A DNA stretch of 64,000 nucleotides from Alteromonas genovensis (GTDB lineage: Bacteria; Pseudomonadota; Gammaproteobacteria; Enterobacterales; Alteromonadaceae). The position numbers and the translations under genes are program-made. Shown piece by piece: positions 7,335 through 15,322 of this stretch. Where the stretch lies: positions 468,376-532,375 of the forward strand of contig NZ_JAAAWO010000002.1 in assembly GCF_010500895.1 (NCBI RefSeq), in the 5' to 3' direction. How positions within the stretch are numbered: the stretch's first letter is position 1; every line of letters begins with the position of its first letter. A model generated the notes under the pieces. It searched no databases, was not told where the DNA came from, and saw nothing but the letters and a program-made list of their open reading frames with translations.

Positions 7335-10082
7335 TCAATGATATGGAATTTTCTGTTTAAATTCGGCAATGCTGTTTATTGTGCGTTTTTCACAGGTTGG
7401 CATTGGGTCAAATTTGCCGTCTGAGTAGAGTACTATTTCGCCACAACGCTCTCTTTTCGCGAGTTGGTCGGCAAAGCCTTGTATATGTTCAAACGAGAGT
7501 TTCTTTACACACTCTGCTAATTTTAGGTTTCTGTTGAATTCCAAGTCCTGTGTGCCAAGGCTTACCCATAGCCTTTGCGACTTCATCGACAAGGTCAGGT
7601 CCCGTTCTTCAAGCTGCTTTAAAAGGTTTTCTTGAATAGTGGGCCAATAAAATCGATAGAACTCTATTTCATGTAGCTGTTGATATAGAAAAGTGGTCAT
7701 CGCTTCAAGCAGAGGTTTTGGGCCTTTTTCAGGGCTTTGAATATAAAAGGCAATGCCAGGGTGCTGATTGTGCGGTACGTAACCTGTACCCACGATGTAA
7801 CCAAGCTGTTGTTCAGTGCGCAATGAGTTGAAAAATGGAGCTGCCAGCATTTGCTCCAACACCATACAGAGGGCAGTGTCAGATAAGCTTGCTGAAGGAG
7901 CTTGTAAGTATAAAACAACTGCACCGTCATCGTGTTTACAGGAAACTTGATGGTAAAGGGTGTCACCAACCGGAAGCTTTGAAACGGCTCGAGACAGTGG
8001 GCTACCCTGTGAATGCTTGCATAAGTGATAAGTCGATGTCGCAAACTGTTCTGCTTCGTTGCTAGTCCAGTTACCATGCATAAAGGCTTCAGCAAAAAAA
8101 TGCTCAAATGCACTTTTTCTGGCCAAGAGCATATCGTCATAGCTAGTGTCAGACATTACGTCTAAAAGCTCAATTGGCGCTTGTGTATTGCGCTGAATAA
8201 GCACGCTCAACCTCGAAAACAGGCGGTTAGTAGGCTTGTTGAGCAATGAGTTATGAAGTGCTTGTTCCTGTAAATATTTGTGGTGCGAGAACGCCCGCTC
8301 ATCAGGTATAAAATTAATCACTGCGTCCATCAATTGACTGGCGAGTAGGGGCTGTTGATTGGTAAAGCCTCGGGTGTGAAGCGTAAATCCCGCTTGATGA
8401 CCGTAAATACGATAATGTAGCCCCGCAATTTCAGCACGGTAATACTTTGCTTGTAAGTGATCGTTAAGCGCTCCTAACCAAATTCGCTTGGCGGCAACTG
8501 CCGTAAGAGATTCAGAAAAGCTTGTGGCGTCAAAAGAGATATAAATATCTCCTTTGGGACTATGAAACTGCTGGTCTTGCGCAAACCAAAACTGATAGCC
8601 TTGTTTATCAATAAGTTTATTAGGAATGTGAAAGCCAGACTCTGGAAGCACGAGTTGGTACTCATTGCCTAGGTAAGGATTTGGGGGCGGAAGCTCGAGT
8701 TCGTCTATTAACGAAGGCGAATTTAATGACGCTATTACTTCTAGAGGTATGTCTTCAACGCTATACTTTGCTTCGTAGAATGCACACGTTTTATCTGCCG
8801 GTACGTCTTTAGAAATTACTTTTAAGCGAAGATTTGCCGGTTTAAGATGAGACAATGCATTGAGTATGACGCTATGGTCAAAGCTGCCTATTGTAGACCT
8901 CAGTTTGTTGAGCTCTTTAGGTGAAAAAACAAACTGATGCTGGGCGTATTCAGTAATCAGGTTCAATGGCTTTATATTTTCTTCATACTCTAATGCTAGC
9001 GCATCAAGTTGCGCTTTTTCTTGATATCGCCATTGCTCACTCGACGCCTGCTTAATCAATTCTATATAACTAAATAAGGCTTGTAGCACCTTATATTTAT
9101 TGATTAGCCCTTCGTTAGTAAGCTGAAAGCTAACATTGAAGTCTTTAAACCCATCGCCCTCAATCCCTGCTCCAGCAATGAGGTTTAACGCCCAGTCACG
9201 CTCTTTTAAAAACGCTAAGAGGCTACCTTCACCTTCATCGCCAATTAAGTGGCTTATGTAGTTAAGCGGCTTACATTCATAATCGTTTTGCAACGGTGGA
9301 AGCGCAAAGGTCACAATCATTCGCTTTGCCGACTGCAAAGGTTGAATATTAATTTGAATGCCTAATTCACTCTCACGATAAAGGGGAGGCCATTGGTCGT
9401 CAGCGAGCTCACCTGCAGTAAAGCTACCAAAACATTGGTGTATCAATGCGTTAATTTGGTCTATCGGCATAGGGCTGGCTATGCATAGACACAAATTGTT
9501 GCCGCAATAGCGCTCATTGTGCATTGCCTTAAGACGTTGCTTAAGTTCGCCCGCGGTATGTTTTGAAAACGTATCGCTGTTGCCCACTGAAAACTTTGAA
9601 AATGGGTGCTGTGGGTTGCAGGTCTCTTTGTGAATTTGATAGAGACGTCTTAAATCATCCTTTTTCTTGAACTCAAACTCAGCGTGAATGTTTTTAACTT
9701 CATTGCTAATAGACAACTCTTCAAATAATGGTTGGCGCAGTATGTCGGCAAAACCGGGAAGCGTTTGGGCAAGAGAGCCTGCATGACAACTGTAATGGTA
9801 GTTGGCGTATTCAGTGCCTGTCCACGCATTGAGGGTGCCGCCTTGCTGCTCAATAAAGTCGTTAATGGCATTAGGTTTTGGAAAGTGTCGGCTGCCCATA
9901 AACAACATGTGTTCAAGTAGGTGCGCAAGTCCCTGGCAATCATGTGGGTCGTAAAAATGTCCAGAGCGCACCGCAATTGATACGTGTGCCTCTTCAGCAT
10001 CGGGAGTATGGCATGCCATAACGCGCAGTCCATTTGGCAGCGTTATGTGATGAGCATTCTCAAACTTGATTGTGTTTTTCAT
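7335..10082 (-). CDS. M16 family zinc metallopeptidase (insulinase/pitrilysin-like)
   Basis: A 915-residue protein similar in length to pitrilysin and insulysin. The inverted zinc motif HLLEH is at residues 54-58. The downstream Glu-rich helix (NEVKNIHAEFEF) supplies the third zinc ligand. Three more M16 domains follow, and the C-terminal half includes a conserved FNSLRTEQQLGYIV segment that helps bind substrate in insulin-degrading enzymes. There is no obvious signal peptide, so a cytoplasmic location is possible although pitrilysin itself is periplasmic. It would degrade small peptides and unfolded fragments. It stands alone, 212 bp downstream of the sensor's start and divergent from sixA. 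Confidence 0.92.
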   Translation of the reverse strand: MKNTIKFENAHHITLPNGLRVMACHTPDAEEAHVSIAVRSGHFYDPHDCQGLAHLLEHMLFMGSRHFPKPNAINDFIEQQGGTLNAWTGTEYANYHYSCHAGSLAQTLPGFADILRQPLFEELSISNEVKNIHAEFEFKKKDDLRRLYQIHKETCNPQHPFSKFSVGNSDTFSKHTAGELKQRLKAMHNERYCGNNLCLCIASPMPIDQINALIHQCFGSFTAGELADDQWPPLYRESELGIQINIQPLQSAKRMIVTFALPPLQNDYECKPLNYISHLIGDEGEGSLLAFLKERDWALNLIAGAGIEGDGFKDFNVSFQLTNEGLINKYKVLQALFSYIELIKQASSEQWRYQEKAQLDALALEYEENIKPLNLITEYAQHQFVFSPKELNKLRSTIGSFDHSVILNALSHLKPANLRLKVISKDVPADKTCAFYEAKYSVEDIPLEVIASLNSPSLIDELELPPPNPYLGNEYQLVLPESGFHIPNKLIDKQGYQFWFAQDQQFHSPKGDIYISFDATSFSESLTAVAAKRIWLGALNDHLQAKYYRAEIAGLHYRIYGHQAGFTLHTRGFTNQQPLLASQLMDAVINFIPDERAFSHHKYLQEQALHNSLLNKPTNRLFSRLSVLIQRNTQAPIELLDVMSDTSYDDMLLARKSAFEHFFAEAFMHGNWTSNEAEQFATSTYHLCKHSQGSPLSRAVSKLPVGDTLYHQVSCKHDDGAVVLYLQAPSASLSDTALCMVLEQMLAAPFFNSLRTEQQLGYIVGTGYVPHNQHPGIAFYIQSPEKGPKPLLEAMTTFLYQQLHEIEFYRFYWPTIQENLLKQLEERDLTLSMKSQRLWVSLGTQDLEFNRNLKLAECVKKLSFEHIQGFADQLAKRERCGEIVLYSDGKFDPMPTCEKRTINSIAEFKQKIPYH

Positions 10083-10237
10083 GTCATCTCAGTGCGTTGT
10101 TTAACTCCCAACTTCTGGAGAAAGGATTTAAATATACATAGCAATACTAATAGATGATTAAAATAACCATTATTCAACGGTTAGCGCTAGTCGTATTATC
10201 ATGTCTCTGATATCTTTAAGGTATCTTCACTAATACT

Positions 10238-10765
10238 ATGCGCAATGTTATGTCAGGTCAAAGTAGCAACGATGACATTTATATCTTTATTATGCGTCAT
10301 GGAGAGGCCGAATCACCTCGGTTAGATGATAAAAGTCGCCAACTCACGGAAGTAGGGCAACAACAGTCAAAGTCTGCAGCGCTTTGGTTAGCGCAGCACT
10401 ACTGCATCGATGGTACTGTAGATTTAGCGTTAGTGAGCCCTTACAGGCGCACTAGGCAAACTTATGAAAAAGTGTCTTCGACTATCAGTAGCGACAAGCT
10501 AGAGATTAATGAAGATATCACCCCAGAAGGCTCACCAAAGCTGGTTAGCGACTATATCAGCGCTAGAATACACGCTTCGGTTAATGCTAAACGTCCCATC
10601 AAAAAGCTCTTGATTGTAAGTCACATGCCCCTTGTGAGTTATCTAGTGGATGAGGTTTGCAGCTCATACACTACTAGTCTCTTTGCCACAGCGTCTATCG
10701 CGGTGGTCAAATACTCACTGAGCAGCATGAAAGGCAGTCTGGTAACTCACTATCAAGGCTTTTAA
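10238..10765 (+). CDS. sixA: SixA-like phosphohistidine phosphatase
   Basis: A histidine phosphatase superfamily protein of 175 residues. The catalytic signature RHGEAE lies near residue 20, a second catalytic His is in IVSHMPL, and the conserved SPYRRTRQT Arg loop is present. SixA removes phosphate from His residues of phosphotransfer proteins (ArcB in E. coli; the nitrogen PTS has also been proposed). The start is uncertain: ATG codons at 10238 and 10250 both lack a clear ribosome site, and the family usually begins only a few residues before the IMRHGEAE motif. It is divergent from the M16 peptidase. Confidence 0.88.
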   Translation: MRNVMSGQSSNDDIYIFIMRHGEAESPRLDDKSRQLTEVGQQQSKSAALWLAQHYCIDGTVDLALVSPYRRTRQTYEKVSSTISSDKLEINEDITPEGSPKLVSDYISARIHASVNAKRPIKKLLIVSHMPLVSYLVDEVCSSYTTSLFATASIAVVKYSLSSMKGSLVTHYQGF

Positions 10766-10830
10766 TTCGCACTAATTCCTCTTGCCCACATAGCCTTAGA
10801 TCAAGGCGCTATATTTTCTTTGACGATTAG

Positions 10831-10857
10831 TTAAGTTAATTGCGTTACCGCCGATAA
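10831..10857 (+). promoter_or_regulatory. Sigma-28 (FliA)-type promoter
   Basis: The sequence TTAAGTTA, an 11-bp spacer and a perfect GCCGATAA match the flagellar sigma-28 consensus (TAAAGTTT-N11-GCCGATAA; 6 of 8 in the -35 element and 8 of 8 in the -10). It lies 45 bp upstream of the ATG at 10902, which suggests that the small protein is a motility-class gene. Confidence 0.65.
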
Positions 10858-10901
10858 CTTTCTTGAGAGTGTCAGTGTGTATATTATCGAAGGGTTGGGA
10901 A

Positions 10902-11114
10902 ATGGATAGTAAGTCTATTCCTGAGCTCCTCAAGCGTTCGCTTCAGTCGCATATGGCTGAGGCTGATCTGCGTGAAGATGAGGAGACGCAGGATATTATT
11001 GCAAAGTTGTCTGTATTGTCAGACAAAGTTGCAGCAGCGAAAGCAAAAGCCCTTGAAAAAAGAGCCCAGCGATTAGTGCAAGAAAAAATCGCCGATGAAA
11101 AGCTTTCCGATTAG
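10902..11114 (+). CDS. Small charged helical protein under a sigma-28-like promoter
   Basis: A 70-residue protein that I do not recognise. It is strongly charged and Ala/Lys/Glu-rich, predicted almost entirely alpha-helical with coiled-coil character in its second half (ALEKRAQRLVQEKIADEK), and has no signal peptide or membrane segment. The ATG at 10902 is chosen over an upstream in-frame TTG at 10863 because a purine-rich ribosome site (AAGGGTTGGGA) precedes it and the upstream codons overlap the promoter's start region. The sigma-28-like promoter suggests expression with late flagellar or chemotaxis genes, but no flagellar gene is nearby. Confidence 0.6.
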   Translation: MDSKSIPELLKRSLQSHMAEADLREDEETQDIIAKLSVLSDKVAAAKAKALEKRAQRLVQEKIADEKLSD

Positions 11115-11299
11115 GGGCGCTTTATTGATAGGCTGCTTATTTGAAGATTAATGATTAAAGGAATTTTTGCCTAAACAATGATTTGTGTTCAAAGCGCATT
11201 GAATCAAATATTGGCCAGCACTTTCTCAGACCCGCGCTTCCCTGACCAGAGTGAGCCGACCAGAATGAGCAGAGATGTGAGTAACTAGGGCGTGATGCC

Positions 11300-12592
11300 C
11301 TAGATAGAGGTGTTGTTTTTCTCAGCGCTATAAAATTCCGGCATTACACGCACGGTTTTAATCATGTTTTCTGTAATGTCTACAATTTCCAATGGATAAC
11401 CGGCAAGCCTGACGCTCACTTTGTTTTCCGGTATTTCTTCTAAGTATTCTAACAACAATCCGTTCAACGTTTTAGGGCCTTCAATAGGCAGGTTCCAATT
11501 CATCTCTTTGTTCAATTCGCGAACGTTGGCACTGCCATCTACCAACACCGACCCATCCTGCTGTACATGAGCTTCCTTGCTGTGATCGGGCACCATGCTG
11601 GTAGTGAAATCGCCAATAATTTCCTCAAGAATATCTTCGAGCGTGACTAAGCCCATAATATCGCCGTATTCATCAACGACTAAGGCAATGCGCTCCTTTT
11701 CCGCTTGAAACTTATACATTAGGGTGTGCAGTGGCGTTGACTCTGGGGTGAAATAAATTTCGCGCACAGCGCGCAGCAAGCTCGATTTAGTGAACTGATC
11801 TTTAGACAGCAATCGAAGGGCATCTCGCACGTGCACAAAGCCTACTGCATCATCCACACTATCGCGATATAGCAGTACGCGAGTATGCTGCGCATGCGTG
11901 AGTGCCTTTTGAATTTTTTTCCAATCATCATTGATATCAATCGCAAATATTTCAGCTCTTGGCACCATAATGTCTTCGGCGGTCACACTTTCAAGGTCGA
12001 GTATGCTCACCAACATATCTTGGTGTTTTTTCGGTATCATTGTACCTGCTTCAAACACCACGGTACGCAGTTCTTCTCTGCTTAGTGAGTCATCATTACC
12101 ATTCGCAGGGCTTATTCGAAGTATGGCTAGAATGCCATTTGTGATGCCATTGATGGCTGCAACAAAAGGGTACAAAACGGTAAGTAATGGCAAAAGAATT
12201 AACGAACTAGGGAAAGCGATTTTTTCAGGGTAGAGCGCAGCGAGGGTCTTTGGTGTGACTTCTGCAAATATGAGCAGTATAAGGGTTAAACCAAACGTTG
12301 CTGCCAAAATACCCCAGTAGTCTCCAAACAAGCGAATGCATAAAACCGTGGCCAAAGAAGACGCCGCAATATTCACCAGGTTATTGCCGATAAGAATAAG
12401 TCCAATGAGTCGGTCTGGCCTGTCGAGTAGTTTTTGTACTCGCATCGCCGCTCGGTTGCCTTCGCTTTGAAGGTGCTTGAGTCGATAGCGATTTATCGAC
12501 ATCATCCCAGTTTCTGAGCTAGAAAAATATGCAGATAATAATATGAGTACGCCGAGCGCAATAAACAGCGTACTCGTTGATATGTCGTCCAA
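11300..12592 (-). CDS. corB: CorB/HlyC-CorC family (CNNM-CBS) membrane transporter
   Basis: A 430-residue protein. The N-terminal DUF21/CNNM domain has about four transmembrane helices (residues 1-175). A CBS-domain pair follows (about 195-320, with VVDEYGDIMGLVTLEDILEEIIG) and then a C-terminal CorC_HlyC domain (about 340-415). This matches E. coli YfjD/CorB, associated with Mg2+/Co2+ efflux and resistance. It is upstream of ypjD and ffh on the opposite strand; corB-ypjD next to ffh is the E. coli gene neighbourhood as well. A perfect CTAGGGC/GCCCTAG palindrome (11285-11303) spans its stop codon but has no T-run. Confidence 0.9.
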   Translation of the reverse strand: MDDISTSTLFIALGVLILLSAYFSSSETGMMSINRYRLKHLQSEGNRAAMRVQKLLDRPDRLIGLILIGNNLVNIAASSLATVLCIRLFGDYWGILAATFGLTLILLIFAEVTPKTLAALYPEKIAFPSSLILLPLLTVLYPFVAAINGITNGILAILRISPANGNDDSLSREELRTVVFEAGTMIPKKHQDMLVSILDLESVTAEDIMVPRAEIFAIDINDDWKKIQKALTHAQHTRVLLYRDSVDDAVGFVHVRDALRLLSKDQFTKSSLLRAVREIYFTPESTPLHTLMYKFQAEKERIALVVDEYGDIMGLVTLEDILEEIIGDFTTSMVPDHSKEAHVQQDGSVLVDGSANVRELNKEMNWNLPIEGPKTLNGLLLEYLEEIPENKVSVRLAGYPLEIVDITENMIKTVRVMPEFYSAEKNNTSI

Positions 12593-12731
12593 AAAGGTGG
12601 CTTCCTATCTAATGCTGGTCTTCAAATGTAATAAGTTGAAGGCTGGGTTTCAAGCTAAAAAAGGGCAATAAAGTATTATTGGCTTCAATCCGCTCGTAAA
12701 ATTACCGCGCAATGGTATTCCCGATACTAGC

Positions 12732-13523
12732 TTACAGCAAGAACTCTCGCACGAGCTTGCTGCCAAAGTATGCAAGAGTGAGCAATATCACGCCAGTAAT
12801 TGTCATTAAAATGACTTGTCTTCCACGCCATCCTCGTAACTTTTGTCCAATCACAAGTACTAAGAACACAACGAGGGCTGCGGCGGATAACACGGTTTTG
12901 TGAGCATAAGTCTTGCTAAACATATCCTCTAAAAAAACAAATCCGCTAAGCAGTGATACGGTAAGAAGTGATGTCCCGGCAAGCAATAACTTGAATAAAA
13001 TATTCTCCACTAACATAAGGGGAGGGAGTGAAGAGTGTAATAAGGCAGCGCCCTTTTGCTTGAGTCGGTAGGTGATGTAAGACATTTGAAGCGCGTATAA
13101 AAACGCAATGACAAGGGTGCAATAGGCGAATAAGGATAAGCTTATATGCACGACTAAACCCGGCTGTAATTCAATATGCATGATGTAGGAAACGGGAACA
13201 AAAGTAGCAGACAGCACAGCAAGCGCTGCAAACCCAAATACTACGGGTAACAAAATGAGGTTGGGAATGGAGCGAGCAAAAAGCAGCATTGAAACGGTGA
13301 TGATCCAAGATACCAAAGACAGCACGTTAGTTACGCTCATGTTCTGGCCGGGGGCAATAATGATCACGCTGATAAGAAAAGCGATGTGAGCGATTGCACC
13401 TAAGCTGGCCAAAGAAAGGGCAAGGTGTTTATTAGGGCCTTCGTGGTGTACAAATTTGCCAATTAAAACGGCTGCGGCCAAGGTATAGAGTAGCGCAGCG
13501 GAAATGGCGAAAAGCGTATTCAT
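12732..13523 (-). CDS. ypjD: YpjD-like cytochrome c assembly (CcsA/CcmC-type) membrane protein
   Basis: A 263-residue polytopic protein with about eight transmembrane helices, of the CcsA/CcmF/CcmC haem-handling superfamily. The family's His residues are partly visible (HIELQPGLVVHISLS, and HKTVLS in the C-terminal helix). In E. coli ypjD (also called corE) sits between corB and ffh, as here. The start is set at 13523 because AGGAAG lies 4 bp upstream of that ATG; an in-frame ATG 11 codons earlier has no ribosome site. The exact role is unsettled, with haem transport/cytochrome c assembly and cobalt resistance both proposed for relatives. Confidence 0.85.
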   Translation of the reverse strand: MNTLFAISAALLYTLAAAVLIGKFVHHEGPNKHLALSLASLGAIAHIAFLISVIIIAPGQNMSVTNVLSLVSWIITVSMLLFARSIPNLILLPVVFGFAALAVLSATFVPVSYIMHIELQPGLVVHISLSLFAYCTLVIAFLYALQMSYITYRLKQKGAALLHSSLPPLMLVENILFKLLLAGTSLLTVSLLSGFVFLEDMFSKTYAHKTVLSAAALVVFLVLVIGQKLRGWRGRQVILMTITGVILLTLAYFGSKLVREFLL

Positions 13524-13662
13524 TATACTTCCTGTGATACGTGGGTGAATCGTCACCGAATAAGTCGCTATTGATACTGCAACTTTAGGCTAAATTCAAC
13601 CACCTCCTTGATTTTGTTTGCTTCAATACCACTTATTGAGTAATAAAATAGCGGCGAGTGGC

Positions 13663-13738
13663 CAGGGCGTGTTGACCTTTGATGTCAATTTTTGCAAAGG
13701 TCAGACGCTCAAATAATACAGCAAAAACAAGGCGTAAA
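13663..13738 (+). repeat. Half-copy of the 27.3-kb nested-hairpin repeat family
   Basis: It begins AGGGCGTGTTGACCTTTG, one base different from the left end of the element at 27299. It shares further blocks with it in the same order (ATTTTTGCA, GGTC, AAACAAGGCG). Internally, TGACCTTTG and CAAAGGTCA form a perfect 9-bp hairpin. The right inverted repeat seen in the 27.3-kb copy is not present. It lies between the divergent ypjD and ffh genes, next to the ffh promoter region. Confidence 0.6.
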
Positions 13739-13823
13739 TTTTAACGCATTTGCGGGTACGTTCGCTGTGCCTTTTACGATACAATACGGACATTGCGTCT
13801 GAAATCAAAAGAAGTTTCATACT

Positions 13824-15239
13824 ATGTTTGAGAATTTATCTGAACGCCTAGGCCAGACATTACGGAATGTAAGTGGCAAGGGGCGTCTTACAGAAGACAA
13901 TATTAAAGAGACATTGCGCGAAGTGCGCATGGCGCTATTAGAAGCAGATGTGGCTCTGCCGGTAGTGAAATCTTTTGTTGCTCAAGTAAAAGAAAGAGCC
14001 GTCGGTACCGAGGTAAGTAAAAGCCTCAAGCCCGGTCAGGTGTTTATTAAGATTGTACAATCTGAACTTGAAGCTGTTATGGGGGAAGCGAATGAAAAGC
14101 TGAACTTAGCCACCCAGCCTCCCGCCGTTATTTTAATGGCTGGTTTGCAAGGTGCTGGTAAAACCACTTCAGTGGGTAAATTAGCTAAATACCTCACCGA
14201 GCGTGAAAAGAAAAAAGTGATGGTAGTGAGTGCCGACGTTTATCGCCCTGCGGCGATAAAGCAGCTCGAAATGCTAGCGAACGAAGTGAATGTAGGTTTC
14301 CACCAGTCGAGCATTCTTCAAAAGCCAATTGATATCGTGGAAAGCGCAATTGATGAAGCCAAGAAAGGCTTTTACGATGTGCTTTTAGTGGATACTGCCG
14401 GTCGACTGCACGTCGACAATGACATGATGAGCGAAATACAAGAACTGCATAGCTCTGTAAAGCCCATCGAAACCCTGTTCGTTGTCGATGCGATGACCGG
14501 TCAGGATGCTGCTAACACGGCTAAAGCATTCAACGATGCCTTGCCGCTTACCGGCGTTATTTTAACCAAGGCTGACGGTGATGCGCGAGGCGGTGCTGCG
14601 CTGTCTGTTCGCCATATTACCGGCAAGCCAATCAAATTTATTGGTATGGGTGAAAAGGTTGATGCCTTAGAGCCGTTCCATCCTGAGCGTATAGCGTCTC
14701 GTATTTTAGGTATGGGTGACGTACTTAGCTTAATCGAGGAAGTAGAGCGCAAGGTTGATAAGAGTAAAGCAGAAAAGCTCGCGAAAAAAGTTCAGAAAGG
14801 GAAGGGCTTCGACCTAGCTGACTTTAAAGATCAGCTTGAGCAGATGAAGAACATGGGCGGAATGATGGGAATGCTTGATAAGCTTCCTGGCATGGGTGGC
14901 ATGTCAGAGAAGATTAAAGATCAGGCTAATGATAAGCAGTTCAATCAAATGGAAGCCATCATTAACTCAATGACACCCGCGGAACGCGCTCGTCCTGACA
15001 TTATCAAAGGCTCTAGAAAGCGCAGAATAGCGACTGGCTCTGGAACGCAAATCCAAGACGTAAATCGCCTGTTGAAGCAATTCACGCAAATGCAAAAGAT
15101 GATGAAAAAAATGTCAGGCGGTGGTATGAAGAAGATGATGCGTCAAATGAAAGGCATGACACCACCAGGTGGTGGTTTTGGTGGTCCGGGAGGGCCAGGC
15201 GGTTTTGGCGGTGGTCCAGGCGGATTTCCACCAAGATAA
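13824..15239 (+). CDS. ffh: Signal recognition particle protein Ffh (SRP54)
   Basis: A GTPase that, with 4.5S RNA, targets nascent membrane proteins to FtsY and the Sec translocon. The 471 residues comprise an N domain (1-90), a G domain with P-loop GLQGAGKT at 107-114 plus VDTAGR and TKADGDARGG motifs, and a Met-rich M domain (about 300-430) with repeated GGMMGM and MMKKMSGG stretches. The C-terminus is an unusually Gly/Pro-rich tail (GGFGGPGGPGGFGGG). The length is slightly above E. coli Ffh because of the tail. It is followed by its own terminator, and a TACAAT -10-like element lies upstream near 13780. Confidence 0.97.
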   Translation: MFENLSERLGQTLRNVSGKGRLTEDNIKETLREVRMALLEADVALPVVKSFVAQVKERAVGTEVSKSLKPGQVFIKIVQSELEAVMGEANEKLNLATQPPAVILMAGLQGAGKTTSVGKLAKYLTEREKKKVMVVSADVYRPAAIKQLEMLANEVNVGFHQSSILQKPIDIVESAIDEAKKGFYDVLLVDTAGRLHVDNDMMSEIQELHSSVKPIETLFVVDAMTGQDAANTAKAFNDALPLTGVILTKADGDARGGAALSVRHITGKPIKFIGMGEKVDALEPFHPERIASRILGMGDVLSLIEEVERKVDKSKAEKLAKKVQKGKGFDLADFKDQLEQMKNMGGMMGMLDKLPGMGGMSEKIKDQANDKQFNQMEAIINSMTPAERARPDIIKGSRKRRIATGSGTQIQDVNRLLKQFTQMQKMMKKMSGGGMKKMMRQMKGMTPPGGGFGGPGGPGGFGGGPGGFPPR

Positions 15240-15263
15240 CGGCTAACGCGTTTGATGAAATAC

Positions 15264-15298
15264 AAAACCTCAATAATGGCCAATTATTGAGGTTTTTT
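15264..15298 (+). terminator. Intrinsic terminator after ffh
   Basis: A perfect 10-bp stem CCTCAATAAT/ATTATTGAGG with a 5-base loop, followed by six T. An A-run on the left would allow some minus-strand function. Confidence 0.88.
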
Positions 15299-15322
15299 AC
15301 TTAAAACTGAAACAGGAATTCT

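Noticed and set aside
7697..8140. Long overlapping open frame of 147 codons inside the M16 peptidase gene
   Set aside because: It lies on the same strand in another frame within a well-conserved gene. It has no ribosome site and a composition typical of a shadow frame.
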